The notes under the pieces are model-generated. The model did not search any database and was not told where the DNA came from. It was given only the letters and a program-made list of their open reading frames with translations. The position numbers and the translations under genes were made by a program. Of a stretch of DNA of 34,571 nt, positions 1-6,865 are shown piece by piece (positions within the stretch are counted from its first letter, which is position 1; every line of letters starts with the position of its first letter). Source of the DNA: Gemmatimonadota bacterium. GTDB lineage: Bacteria; Gemmatimonadota; Gemmatimonadetes; Gemmatimonadales; Gemmatimonadaceae. The stretch covers positions 1 to 34,571 of the forward strand of contig JAEKKK010000118.1 of the NCBI GenBank assembly GCA_019510405.1, given 5' to 3'.

Positions 1-624
1 CACGAGCGACATCGGGATGCTGAGCAGGAACAGGTACAGCATCTGGCCCGGATACGAGAGCCTCGGCAGCTCGGGGAGCGGCGAGAGCACCGGCCACCAC
101 ATCAGCACGGCCGCCGTCATGAAGCAGAGGTGCTGGACGATGTGGACCGGGTGATGTGCCATCGCGTACTCGTACATCGGCGGCAGATGCCACGCCGCGA
201 GCACGACGTTGAAGATGATGAAGCAGTGCGACGGCGCCGTGAGCCAGCGCGCCACGGGCCCGACGCCGCGCCAGCGCAGCGCCGGCCGCAGCATCCAGCC
301 CGGCGTGCCCATGATCAGCATCGGCGGCGCGACGAGGGTGAGCACGAGGTGCTGCACCATGTGGGCGCTGAACAGGTAGCCGTCGCTCAAGTCGTGCAGC
401 CAGCCGTTGAGCGAGAGGAAGATCAGCGTGAGCGCGCCGAAGAAGGTCGCGCGCTGGCCCAAGGTCGGCGTGGGGCTCGCCGCGTTGGCCGGACGCTGGC
501 GGGCGCGCCAGTGGTACAGCGCGCCCAGGCCAGCCAGTCCGATCACGGTGCTCGCATGGACCGTGAACTCGGTTGGAGCGATGCGCGCCGCCGGATGCAG
601 CAGCAGCGCGACCGGCGGGTGCAT
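1..624 (-). CDS. ctaG: Cytochrome c oxidase assembly protein CtaG (caa3 type), partial
   Basis: Polytopic inner-membrane protein of the caa3_CtaG family, linked to maturation of caa3-type oxidases. 208 residues are in the window; the C-terminus lies beyond the left edge. My translation shows the family hallmarks: DLSDGYLFSAHMVQHLVL around residues 85-105, then APPMLIMGTPGW, and a later AAWHLPPMYEYAMAHHPVHIVQH with several conserved histidines. Hydrophobic helices repeat throughout. The start ATG (624-622) shares one base with the TGA of the upstream COX4-like gene (TGATG), indicating translational coupling at the end of the oxidase operon. The caa3 CtaG family is distinct from the Cox11-type copper chaperone also called CtaG. 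Family call is firm; exact biochemical role is not established by sequence. Confidence 0.9.
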   Translation of the reverse strand, partial: MHPPVALLLHPAARIAPTEFTVHASTVIGLAGLGALYHWRARQRPANAASPTPTLGQRATFFGALTLIFLSLNGWLHDLSDGYLFSAHMVQHLVLTLVAPPMLIMGTPGWMLRPALRWRGVGPVARWLTAPSHCFIIFNVVLAAWHLPPMYEYAMAHHPVHIVQHLCFMTAAVLMWWPVLSPLPELPRLSYPGQMLYLFLLSIPMSLV

Positions 625-989
625 CAGCCCAGCGCTCCCGTCCGCGCCGAGAGCTTACCGAACAGGAAGAGCAGCGCGACGATGGTCGTCATCGCGATGA
701 TCAGCGGCGCGGTGAACAGCACACGGAACAGCTTGTGGTCGTAGCGCAGGTGCATGTAGAACGCGACGACCGTGAAGAACTTCACCGCCGACATGATCAG
801 CAGCGAGGGGACGAACGCCCGCGATGCCACGATGCTCGGGATGTAGTAGATCCAGACTTCGACGACGGTGATGAGCGTGAGGATCGTCGCGACCTTCCAG
901 TAGGTGGACCAGGTCGGATGCTCCTTCTCGATGCCCATCGCCGCGTGATCGACGTTGGCGTGGTGCTCGTGGGAGGGATCGTGTGCCAT
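624..989 (-). CDS. ctaF: Cytochrome c oxidase subunit IV (COX4_pro-like, CtaF/CoxD)
   Basis: Small 121-residue membrane subunit of the heme-copper oxidase. A short His-rich, charged N-terminus (MAHDPSHEHH) is followed by three predicted helices: about 33-52 (ATILTLITVVEVWIYYI), 59-80 (FVPSLLIMSAVKFFTVVAFYMH) and 90-111 (LFTAPLIIAMTTIVALLFLF). The motif KFFTVVAFYMHL is typical of bacterial subunit IV proteins. It sits 11 nt after ctaE and overlaps ctaG by one base, so it belongs to the same transcript. The ribosome site is weak. An upstream in-frame extension exists but overlaps ctaE and looks non-coding, so the internal ATG at 989 is chosen. Confidence 0.87.
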   Translation of the reverse strand: MAHDPSHEHHANVDHAAMGIEKEHPTWSTYWKVATILTLITVVEVWIYYIPSIVASRAFVPSLLIMSAVKFFTVVAFYMHLRYDHKLFRVLFTAPLIIAMTTIVALLFLFGKLSARTGALG

Positions 990-1000
990 GATCGGTCGCT

Positions 1001-1684
1001 CTACTTGATGAGGTAGACGAGTGTGAAGATCGCGATCCAGACGACGTCGACGAAGTGCCAGTACAGTGCGGCGAGGTCGACGTTGATGGCGTCCTTGGGG
1101 CCGAGCCCGCGGCGATAGTCGATCGCGAGCAGGGTGAGCAGCCACAGCACACCCGCCGTCACGTGTGCGCCATGAAATCCGGTCAGCGTGAAGAACGAGC
1201 TCCCGAACAGGTTCGTCCGGATCGTGAGCCCTTCGTGCACGAACGAGGTGAACTCGAACGCCTGGAAACCGAGGAACGTCGTGCCCAGGATCGCCGTCAT
1301 CCACAGCCACAGCTTGGACGACCCGAGGATCTTCTCGCCGGTGGTCGTCTTGGGCTGGTCCTTGGTCTCGACGGCCGCGAGGGCGAGCACCATCGCGAGC
1401 GACGACATGAGCAGCACGAAGGTCGACGCCGACGTGACGGGGATGTTGAGGATCGCCTTGAGCGGCGTGCTGCAGCCGGGCGGAAGGCAGGCCTCGTGCG
1501 GGTACGGTCCGACGACGCTCCGACCCTTGTAGATCAGATACGTCGAGATGAGGGAAGCGAAGAGCATGCACTCCGAGCCGATGAAGGCCCAGATCGCGAT
1601 CTTCTTGTTGTCGAGCCCCGTGGACGTCGGGGGATGGCCATGGGTGTCGTCGTGCGCGCTGTGCGCGGCGGCGGCGTGAGTCAC
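1001..1684 (-). CDS. ctaE: Cytochrome c oxidase subunit III
   Basis: 227-residue integral-membrane subunit III of the aa3/caa3 oxidase. After a His-rich soluble N-terminus it shows the subunit III pattern: KKIAIWAFIGSECMLFASLI (helix 1), a helix near residues 85-105, a GFQAFEFTSFVHEG segment, GSSFFTLTGFHGAHVTAGVLW with the family FHGxHV motif, and YWHFVDVVWIAIFTLVYL at the C-terminus. It has five helices, as usual for the short prokaryotic form. The start is GTG (1684-1682), supported by GGAGA six bases upstream. The gene lies 18 nt downstream of ctaD. Confidence 0.95.
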   Translation of the reverse strand: MTHAAAAHSAHDDTHGHPPTSTGLDNKKIAIWAFIGSECMLFASLISTYLIYKGRSVVGPYPHEACLPPGCSTPLKAILNIPVTSASTFVLLMSSLAMVLALAAVETKDQPKTTTGEKILGSSKLWLWMTAILGTTFLGFQAFEFTSFVHEGLTIRTNLFGSSFFTLTGFHGAHVTAGVLWLLTLLAIDYRRGLGPKDAINVDLAALYWHFVDVVWIAIFTLVYLIK

Positions 1685-1702
1685 AGGTATCTCCGCGGGG
1701 GC

Positions 1703-3694
1703 TTAGTGATGATCCTCGAGCGGGGTCAGGACCCACGCATAGAGTGACATCGTCATGATCAGGGCACCGGTGAGGATCGTCGCGATCGCCAGCGAGTGCT
1801 TGTCTTCGTGGATGAACAGCAGCCCGGTGAACATGATCGTCAGGCCGGCGGCGCAGATCAGCGGCTTGATCGTCTGGTTCGGCATCGGGATGCCGAGGTC
1901 CTTCGCGGACTTGCCCGTCGCTTCCTCGATGTGCATCCCCGACTCGGTCGCCTGCTGCGGATAGCTGTTGGCCGGATTGGGATGGCTATGTCCCGTGTGC
2001 TTCGTCCCGACGTCGACGTCGAGGCGACGGTCGCCGCGGTCCGTGTGCGGCACCTCGGCATTGAGCGTGGGCGTCTTCACGTCCCACAGCGGCAGCCGCG
2101 ACGTCACGCGCGGGATGCGCGCGAAGTTGTACTCCGGCGGCGGCGAGGGGATCGACCACTCGAGCGTGCCCGCGCCCCACGGATCGTTACCGGCGATCGC
2201 ACCGCGGCGGCCGGCGATGAGGAAGTTGTACACGAAGATCAACAGCCCGATGAACAGGACCGCCGTGCCGATCGAGCTCGTGAGGTTGAAGCGCTCCCAG
2301 CCCTGGCCCGCATCGTACGTGTAGATGCGGCGCGGCATGCCGTACAGCCCCGAGAAGTGCATCGGGAAGAAGGTGAGATTCATGCCGATGAACATCAGCC
2401 AGAAGTGCCAGTTGCCGAGCTTCTCGCTCAGCATGCGGCCGGTCATCTTCGGGTAGTAGTAGTAGATCCCGCCGAAGATGCCCATCATCGACCCACCGAA
2501 CAGCACGTAGTGGAAGTGGGCGACGATGAAGTAGGTGTCCGTCTGCTGCAGGTCGGCCGGCGGCGACGCGTGCATCACGCCGGAGATGCCGCCGATGGTG
2601 AACAGTGCCACGAGGGCGATGGCGAACTTCATCGCCGTCGTGAACTGCAGCGAGCCGCCCCACATCGTGAAGACCCAGTTGAAGATCTTCACCCCCGTCG
2701 GGATCGCGATGAGCATCGTCGTCACGCCGAACACGGTATCGGCGATCGGGCCCATGCCCACGGCGAACATGTGGTGCGCCCACACGCCGAAGCCGAGGAA
2801 GGCGATCAGCATCGTGGCGTAGGCCATCACGGGATACCCGAAGATCGGCTTCCGCGAGAAGGTCGGGATGATCTCCGACGTCAGCCCGAACGCGGGCAGG
2901 ACGAGGATGTAGACCTCGGGGTGGCCGAAGATCCAGAACAGATGCTGCCAGAGGAGCGGATCGGCACCCGCCGCGATCGTGTAGAAGTTCGTCCCGAAGA
3001 AGCGGTCGAACTGCAGGAACACGAGTGCGATCGTGATGACCGGGAAGGCGAGGATCAGCAGGAACTGCACGACGAACGCATTCCACGTGAACATCGGCAT
3101 GCGCATCAGGTTCATCCCCGGCGCGCGCATGTTGATGATCGTCGTGATGAAGTTGAACGCCGCCGCGAGCGAGCTGACGCCGAGGATCTGCAGGCCGAGC
3201 ACCCAGAAGTCGATGTTCAGGCCGGGCGAGAACTGCAGCGTGGTGAGCGGCGCGTAGCCGAACCATCCGCCGTTCGGCGCCGCCCCGACGAACCACGAGG
3301 CGTTCATGAAGATGCCGCCGAACAGGAACACCCAGTAGCTGAACGCGTTGAGTCGCGGGAACGCGACGTCGCGTGCGCCGATCTGAAGCGGGATCAGGTA
3401 GTTGAAGAACGCAGCGGACAACGGCATGATCGCGAGGAAGACCATGGTCGTGCCGTGCATCGTGAACATCTGGTTGTACGCCTCGGCCGACAACACGTGG
3501 TTGTTCGGCACGGCGAGCTGCCAGCGAATCATCCCCGCCTCGAGACCGCCGAGGAGGAAGAAGAAGAGTGAAGTGAAGAGGTACAGCGTGCCGATCCGCT
3601 TGTGATCGACCGTCGTGAGCCAGCTCCAGACGCCGCTCGTACCGACATAGCTGTCGGTCGCGGGAATGGCCGGGGCGGCAGCGGTGGTTGCCAT
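1703..3694 (-). CDS. ctaD: Cytochrome c oxidase subunit I with C-terminal two-helix extension
   Basis: Catalytic subunit I of an A-type heme-copper oxidase, 663 residues with about 12 core helices. Visible ligands and pathway residues: low-spin heme His in FTMHGTTM (His80); D-channel Asp in GARDVAFPRLNAFSYW (about 109); GHPEVY at 257-262 with CuB His, the key Glu and the cross-linked Tyr; CuB HH at 307-308; K-channel Lys in PTGVKIFNW (about 336); and heme ligands in VAHFHYVLFG (393 and 395). Past the core, a hydrophilic His-rich stretch leads to two additional helices at about residues 607-628 and 635-655, ending in LTPLEDHH. Subunit I in caa3 operons is often extended, sometimes by fusion to subunit III, but here ctaE is a separate intact gene. 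Start ATG 3694 has GGAGAA about 10 nt upstream. Confidence 0.97.
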   Translation of the reverse strand: MATTAAAPAIPATDSYVGTSGVWSWLTTVDHKRIGTLYLFTSLFFFLLGGLEAGMIRWQLAVPNNHVLSAEAYNQMFTMHGTTMVFLAIMPLSAAFFNYLIPLQIGARDVAFPRLNAFSYWVFLFGGIFMNASWFVGAAPNGGWFGYAPLTTLQFSPGLNIDFWVLGLQILGVSSLAAAFNFITTIINMRAPGMNLMRMPMFTWNAFVVQFLLILAFPVITIALVFLQFDRFFGTNFYTIAAGADPLLWQHLFWIFGHPEVYILVLPAFGLTSEIIPTFSRKPIFGYPVMAYATMLIAFLGFGVWAHHMFAVGMGPIADTVFGVTTMLIAIPTGVKIFNWVFTMWGGSLQFTTAMKFAIALVALFTIGGISGVMHASPPADLQQTDTYFIVAHFHYVLFGGSMMGIFGGIYYYYPKMTGRMLSEKLGNWHFWLMFIGMNLTFFPMHFSGLYGMPRRIYTYDAGQGWERFNLTSSIGTAVLFIGLLIFVYNFLIAGRRGAIAGNDPWGAGTLEWSIPSPPPEYNFARIPRVTSRLPLWDVKTPTLNAEVPHTDRGDRRLDVDVGTKHTGHSHPNPANSYPQQATESGMHIEEATGKSAKDLGIPMPNQTIKPLICAAGLTIMFTGLLFIHEDKHSLAIATILTGALIMTMSLYAWVLTPLEDHH

Positions 3695-3720
3695 CAGTCC
3701 GTATTCTCCGGGTCTCTGCG

Positions 3721-5067
3721 TTACTTCAGTGCCTGCAGGTAGGCCACGATGTCGGCGATCTGCTCATCGGTCAGTCCCATCGGAACGACCGCTTTCGTCA
3801 CGGGGTCGTACTGGCCCTTGCCCAGCGTCGGCATGATGACGCCTGGCTTCATCATCCGCGCGTTCTTGATCCAGAGCGCGAGGTGCTTCGCGTCGTTCGG
3901 ATAGAGACCGGCGGCGATCGTCGTGCGGCTGGCGACGTGCGTGAGGTTCGGGCCGATCACGCCCATCATCACCGGGTTGCCCGCGATCATGTGGCAGCCC
4001 ACGCAGCCCCCCTGACCGGTCGACAGCAGTTTGAGCCCCCGGTCGGCGTTCCCGACGAGCGCGGTGTTGAAGGTCAGGCCGGCCGGCGTCGGAGTCTTCG
4101 GGATCGTCCATGCCGGGAGCTTCTCACGCGGATACGAGACGTAGCCCGCCTGCTGCACGGTTGCCGCCGCCGCGCCCGTGTCGGCCGCCACCTGCGCGGG
4201 TGCCCCTGGTGCCGCCGATACCGAGGCGCCGCGCTTCGTGGTGTCGGCCGTCGCGACGGCCGGTGTCGCCGCCGGAGCCGCGCCCGTTGCCGGAGCGGCG
4301 CCCGCGGGGGCAGCGGGGGCAATGGCGCCATACGCCGCCGGCGACGCCTGATGCGCCGCCCACTGCTCGAACTCGGCCGGCGTCACCGTGAACGTCTTGA
4401 AGCGCATGTTCGCGTGCGACGCACCGCAGTACTCCACGCACATGCCGTTCAACGCCGCCACGCCGATCGAGTCCGGCGTGAACCACAGGAAATTCGTGTG
4501 ATTCGTGATCAGGTCGCGCTTGCCGCCGAGCTGGGGAACCCAGAACGAGTGCAGCACGTCCTGCGTCTTCAGCGAGAAGTTCACCGTGCGGCCGACCGGC
4601 AGGTACAGCTCGTCCGCCGTCGTGACCTTGTACTGGGGATAGCGGAACTCCCACCACCACTGGTGGCCGATCACCTCGACCTGTAGAGCGTCGCCCCGTG
4701 CTTTCGCCTGCGTGCTGAAGATCGTGCGGACGGTGGGGACGGCGATGAACGCCAGGATGAGGGCCGGAATGGCCGTCCACAGGATCTCGAGCGTCGTGTT
4801 GCCGTGCACGTGCTCCGGCCGATCGCTCTCGCTCCGCCGCCGATAGCGGAAGAGCACATAGAGCAGGAGCCCCTCGACGAAGATGAAGACGGCGGTCCCG
4901 AGATAGATCAGGATCTTGAACAGGGTGCCGACTTCGCGATTGAACTCCGTGTGATTGTGGAAGATGGAGTTCGGGTACGCAGCGTTGTTGCACGCGGTGA
5001 GCGCGACCGCGGCGAGGACCGGCAGCGCGGCGGTCGTCAGCCGGCGCAGTCGGGGAGGCACGGGCAT
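3721..5067 (-). CDS. ctaC: Cytochrome c oxidase subunit II fused to cytochrome c (caa3 type), lipoprotein
   Basis: 448-residue subunit II that receives electrons from cytochrome c and carries the CuA centre outside the inner membrane. A lipoprotein signal ends in LTAC (Cys26). Two helices follow (about 50-73 and 94-117), then HQWWWEFRYP (135-144) and the CuA ligands His173, Cys210, Glu212, Cys214, His218 and Met221. An Ala/Pro-rich linker of roughly 80 residues (about 240-320) leads to a C-terminal class I cytochrome c with CVGCH (355-359) and a probable axial Met at 412 in KPGVIMPTL. This fusion defines the caa3 arrangement. The longer reading frame upstream is rejected because the signal peptide begins at ATG 5067, preceded by AAAGGA at proper spacing. 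First gene of the operon. Confidence 0.96.
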   Translation of the reverse strand: MPVPPRLRRLTTAALPVLAAVALTACNNAAYPNSIFHNHTEFNREVGTLFKILIYLGTAVFIFVEGLLLYVLFRYRRRSESDRPEHVHGNTTLEILWTAIPALILAFIAVPTVRTIFSTQAKARGDALQVEVIGHQWWWEFRYPQYKVTTADELYLPVGRTVNFSLKTQDVLHSFWVPQLGGKRDLITNHTNFLWFTPDSIGVAALNGMCVEYCGASHANMRFKTFTVTPAEFEQWAAHQASPAAYGAIAPAAPAGAAPATGAAPAATPAVATADTTKRGASVSAAPGAPAQVAADTGAAAATVQQAGYVSYPREKLPAWTIPKTPTPAGLTFNTALVGNADRGLKLLSTGQGGCVGCHMIAGNPVMMGVIGPNLTHVASRTTIAAGLYPNDAKHLALWIKNARMMKPGVIMPTLGKGQYDPVTKAVVPMGLTDEQIADIVAYLQALK

Positions 5068-5148
5068 GCGGTATCCTTTTTCCGGCAGTGTCGGAGAAGA
5101 GCGCGCGGCTCCGAGCCGTAGCGCTCTCATTAGTGGTCCAGCCTCGGA

Positions 5149-5177
5149 AAAGTACGGCGCGCGAGAGGGTGACGCAA
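5149..5177 (-). promoter_or_regulatory. Candidate promoter for the oxidase operon
   Basis: On the minus strand, TTGCGT (5177-5172) and TACTTT (5154-5149) are separated by 17 nt, about 80 nt before the ctaC start. The -35 match is only partial, so this is a weak candidate. No operator-like palindrome was recognised beside it. Confidence 0.3.
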
Positions 5178-5229
5178 CGCGCGGGCCCGCGGCTTTCACA
5201 CTGTAGGACTTTCCCCGACACGGATTTAC

Positions 5230-5247
5230 GCGACGCGTTCGCGTCGC
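5230..5247. terminator. Short GC hairpin after the small helical-protein gene
   Basis: An 8-bp perfect stem GCGACGCG/CGCGTCGC with a two-base loop sits about 10 nt past the stop of the 5258-5647 gene. It lacks a real U-tract (GTAAATCC follows on the minus strand), so termination is only possible, not clear. Confidence 0.35.
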
Positions 5248-5257
5248 ACCGCGATCG

Positions 5258-5647
5258 TCAGCCGGCCGCGCTCGGCGTGCCGGCTGCCTTCTTTTCCTCG
5301 GCGTGGTTCTCCTTCACACGCACGATGGCGACGTCGATCGCCTGGCGCAGCGCACCGATCCCCTCGCGCAGCATGCGCACACGTACCTGCTCGTTCGACC
5401 CGCGCGACACGCCCATGTTCAGCGCCATCGCCTGATCGGAGATCAACCCGAACTGCCACTTGAGCAGTGAGGCGAGCGTCGGCAGCGCCCGCCTGATCGG
5501 CATCAGATAGGTCGCAGGGGGCTGCGAGCGCTTGATCGCGAGCGCGTAGGTCTCGACGAGGCCATGGACGCGGTGCAGCTGCATCAGGGCCTCGTCCAGC
5601 GTCTTCATCTTCTCGGTGCCCGCGCCGTCGAGCTTGGGGCCTGCCAT
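5258..5647 (-). CDS. Small all-helical protein of unknown function
   Basis: 129 residues, not recognised as any named family. It looks soluble: no signal peptide or membrane helix. Predicted long amphipathic helices are at about 14-42 (KMKTLDEALMQLHRVHGLVETYALAIKRSQ), 50-80 and 85-115, with an Ala/Lys-rich tail. A KRSQPPATYLMP segment breaks the first two helices. The composition suggests a helical bundle, perhaps a small adaptor or scaffold, but no catalytic motif is visible. It is co-oriented with pncB and aspA upstream but separated from pncB by a 141-nt interval holding an imperfect inverted repeat, so it may be its own unit. No Shine-Dalgarno precedes the ATG; the upstream sequence is C-rich. 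Coding status rests on frame length and protein-like composition. Confidence 0.65.
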   Translation of the reverse strand: MAGPKLDGAGTEKMKTLDEALMQLHRVHGLVETYALAIKRSQPPATYLMPIRRALPTLASLLKWQFGLISDQAMALNMGVSRGSNEQVRVRMLREGIGALRQAIDVAIVRVKENHAEEKKAAGTPSAAG

Positions 5648-5705
5648 GGGGGACTCGGTGGAGGGCGGGCACCAGCGCGCCGCCGAGAGGAAGACGAGTG
5701 AACCG

Positions 5706-5782
5706 GTGATCAGTTTTAGGCGATCGGCGATCGGTTACTGCCGTGTCGCAGTTACCGATGACCGTTCACCGAAACCGATCAC
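5706..5782. repeat. Imperfect inverted repeat (CGGTTCACCG-type arms)
   Basis: Two arms of about 35 nt flank the six-base loop CGTGTC. The left arm begins GTGATCAGTTTTAGG and ends GATCGGTTACTGC. The reverse complement of the right arm begins GTGATCGGTTTCGG and ends ATCGGTAACTGC. Similarity is high with scattered mismatches, so the whole could fold as a long irregular hairpin. It sits immediately 3' of pncB and could serve as a transcript end. A related element lies at 31911-32008. Confidence 0.6.
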
Positions 5783-5788
5783 CTGTCC

Positions 5789-6853
5789 CTATTTCACCCG
5801 CTCCAGCTTCACGTTCGTGCGATACTCGCGCCCCGCCTTCGCCTGGGGGCGGCCGTCCAGCTGGACGACGTCGGCGGTGAAGTCCCAGCGGCCCTCGTGC
5901 ACGCTCGCATCCACGCCGTACGCGTCCACGGGGACGCCATCCTCCTCGAACGCACGGATCCGCGCGAGATCGAACCCTCCGGAGACGACGATCTTCACGT
6001 CGCCGAACCCCTCCGCATCGAGGGCGTTCCGCACGTTCCACACGAGCGGCGGGTTGACCCCCGTCGGTCGGAACGCGCCCATCTGCGGGATGACCGAGCG
6101 GTCCACCATGAGCTCCGCCGTGTCGAGCCGGACGCCCCACAGTCGCTCCTCGAGCGCGCGCGCCACGGCGAGGCTGGTCGCCACGCAGTCGTTCGCATAG
6201 TCCACGAGGGCGATGATCTGCGCCTCGGAGGGGGTCACGGCTGCGACCGCGCGCGTCGCTGCCACTGTGTCACCGTCATACGCCGCGATCAAACTATGCG
6301 GGACCGTGCCCACGCCGCGCTTGCCGGTGAGCGCGCCCAGCGCATCGGTGGAGACCGCCGCCGCCCCCGCGACGTGTGCGCTCAGCCCGTCGCCGGGCTG
6401 GAGCAGTGGGTAATCGTTCCGTGCGCCGAAGTAGAACACGGGCTTGGGGCGCGCCGCATCGACGAGCGTGCGGAGGTTGGTGCAGATGCGCGTGCGCCGA
6501 GCCACCGTGCCGAGGATCAGCGTCTCGAGGTGCGCGAAGCCCGCATAGTCGCCCTCGACGACCATCACGGTGTCCCACGGCTCGATCCGGTCACCCTCGT
6601 AGAGCGCGTGCACCTCGAGCGCGGCGAAATCGTCGCTGCACAGCTTGAGCAGCGCGACGGCTTCGTCGATCCCGCCGATCCAGCCGCCGCGCTTCGCCGA
6701 CAGCTGCCAGGTGACGCGCGCGGTGCGCCCCTCGGCGCGCAACGCGGCGCGGCTGCTGTTGAAGTAGGCGTCGCTGAAGAAGCCGGCGCGGATCTGCTCG
6801 ACCGGCAGCGCGAACTGGGCCGGATCGATCCGCTTGCGTCGTCGTGCGGCCAT
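5789..6853 (-). CDS. pncB: Nicotinate phosphoribosyltransferase
   Basis: 354-residue enzyme of the nicotinate/nicotinamide phosphoribosyltransferase superfamily, which joins nicotinate to PRPP to form nicotinate mononucleotide in NAD salvage (Preiss-Handler pathway). Supporting motifs are an N-terminal substrate-domain segment with YFNSSRAAL (about 30-38), a central GTVPHSLIAAYDGD with the family His, and the phosphate-binding C-terminal part KIVVSGGFDLARIRAFEEDG followed by VDAYGVD. The length fits the shorter bacterial/archaeal-type enzymes. It begins 12 nt after the aspA stop, so the two are probably cotranscribed; aspartate is also the precursor of de novo NAD, a suggestive but unproven link. 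A quinolinate phosphoribosyltransferase is a less likely alternative because of the GTVPHSL motif. Confidence 0.88.
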   Translation of the reverse strand: MAARRRKRIDPAQFALPVEQIRAGFFSDAYFNSSRAALRAEGRTARVTWQLSAKRGGWIGGIDEAVALLKLCSDDFAALEVHALYEGDRIEPWDTVMVVEGDYAGFAHLETLILGTVARRTRICTNLRTLVDAARPKPVFYFGARNDYPLLQPGDGLSAHVAGAAAVSTDALGALTGKRGVGTVPHSLIAAYDGDTVAATRAVAAVTPSEAQIIALVDYANDCVATSLAVARALEERLWGVRLDTAELMVDRSVIPQMGAFRPTGVNPPLVWNVRNALDAEGFGDVKIVVSGGFDLARIRAFEEDGVPVDAYGVDASVHEGRWDFTADVVQLDGRPQAKAGREYRTNVKLERVK

Positions 6854-6865
6854 CGGTGGCGGGCG

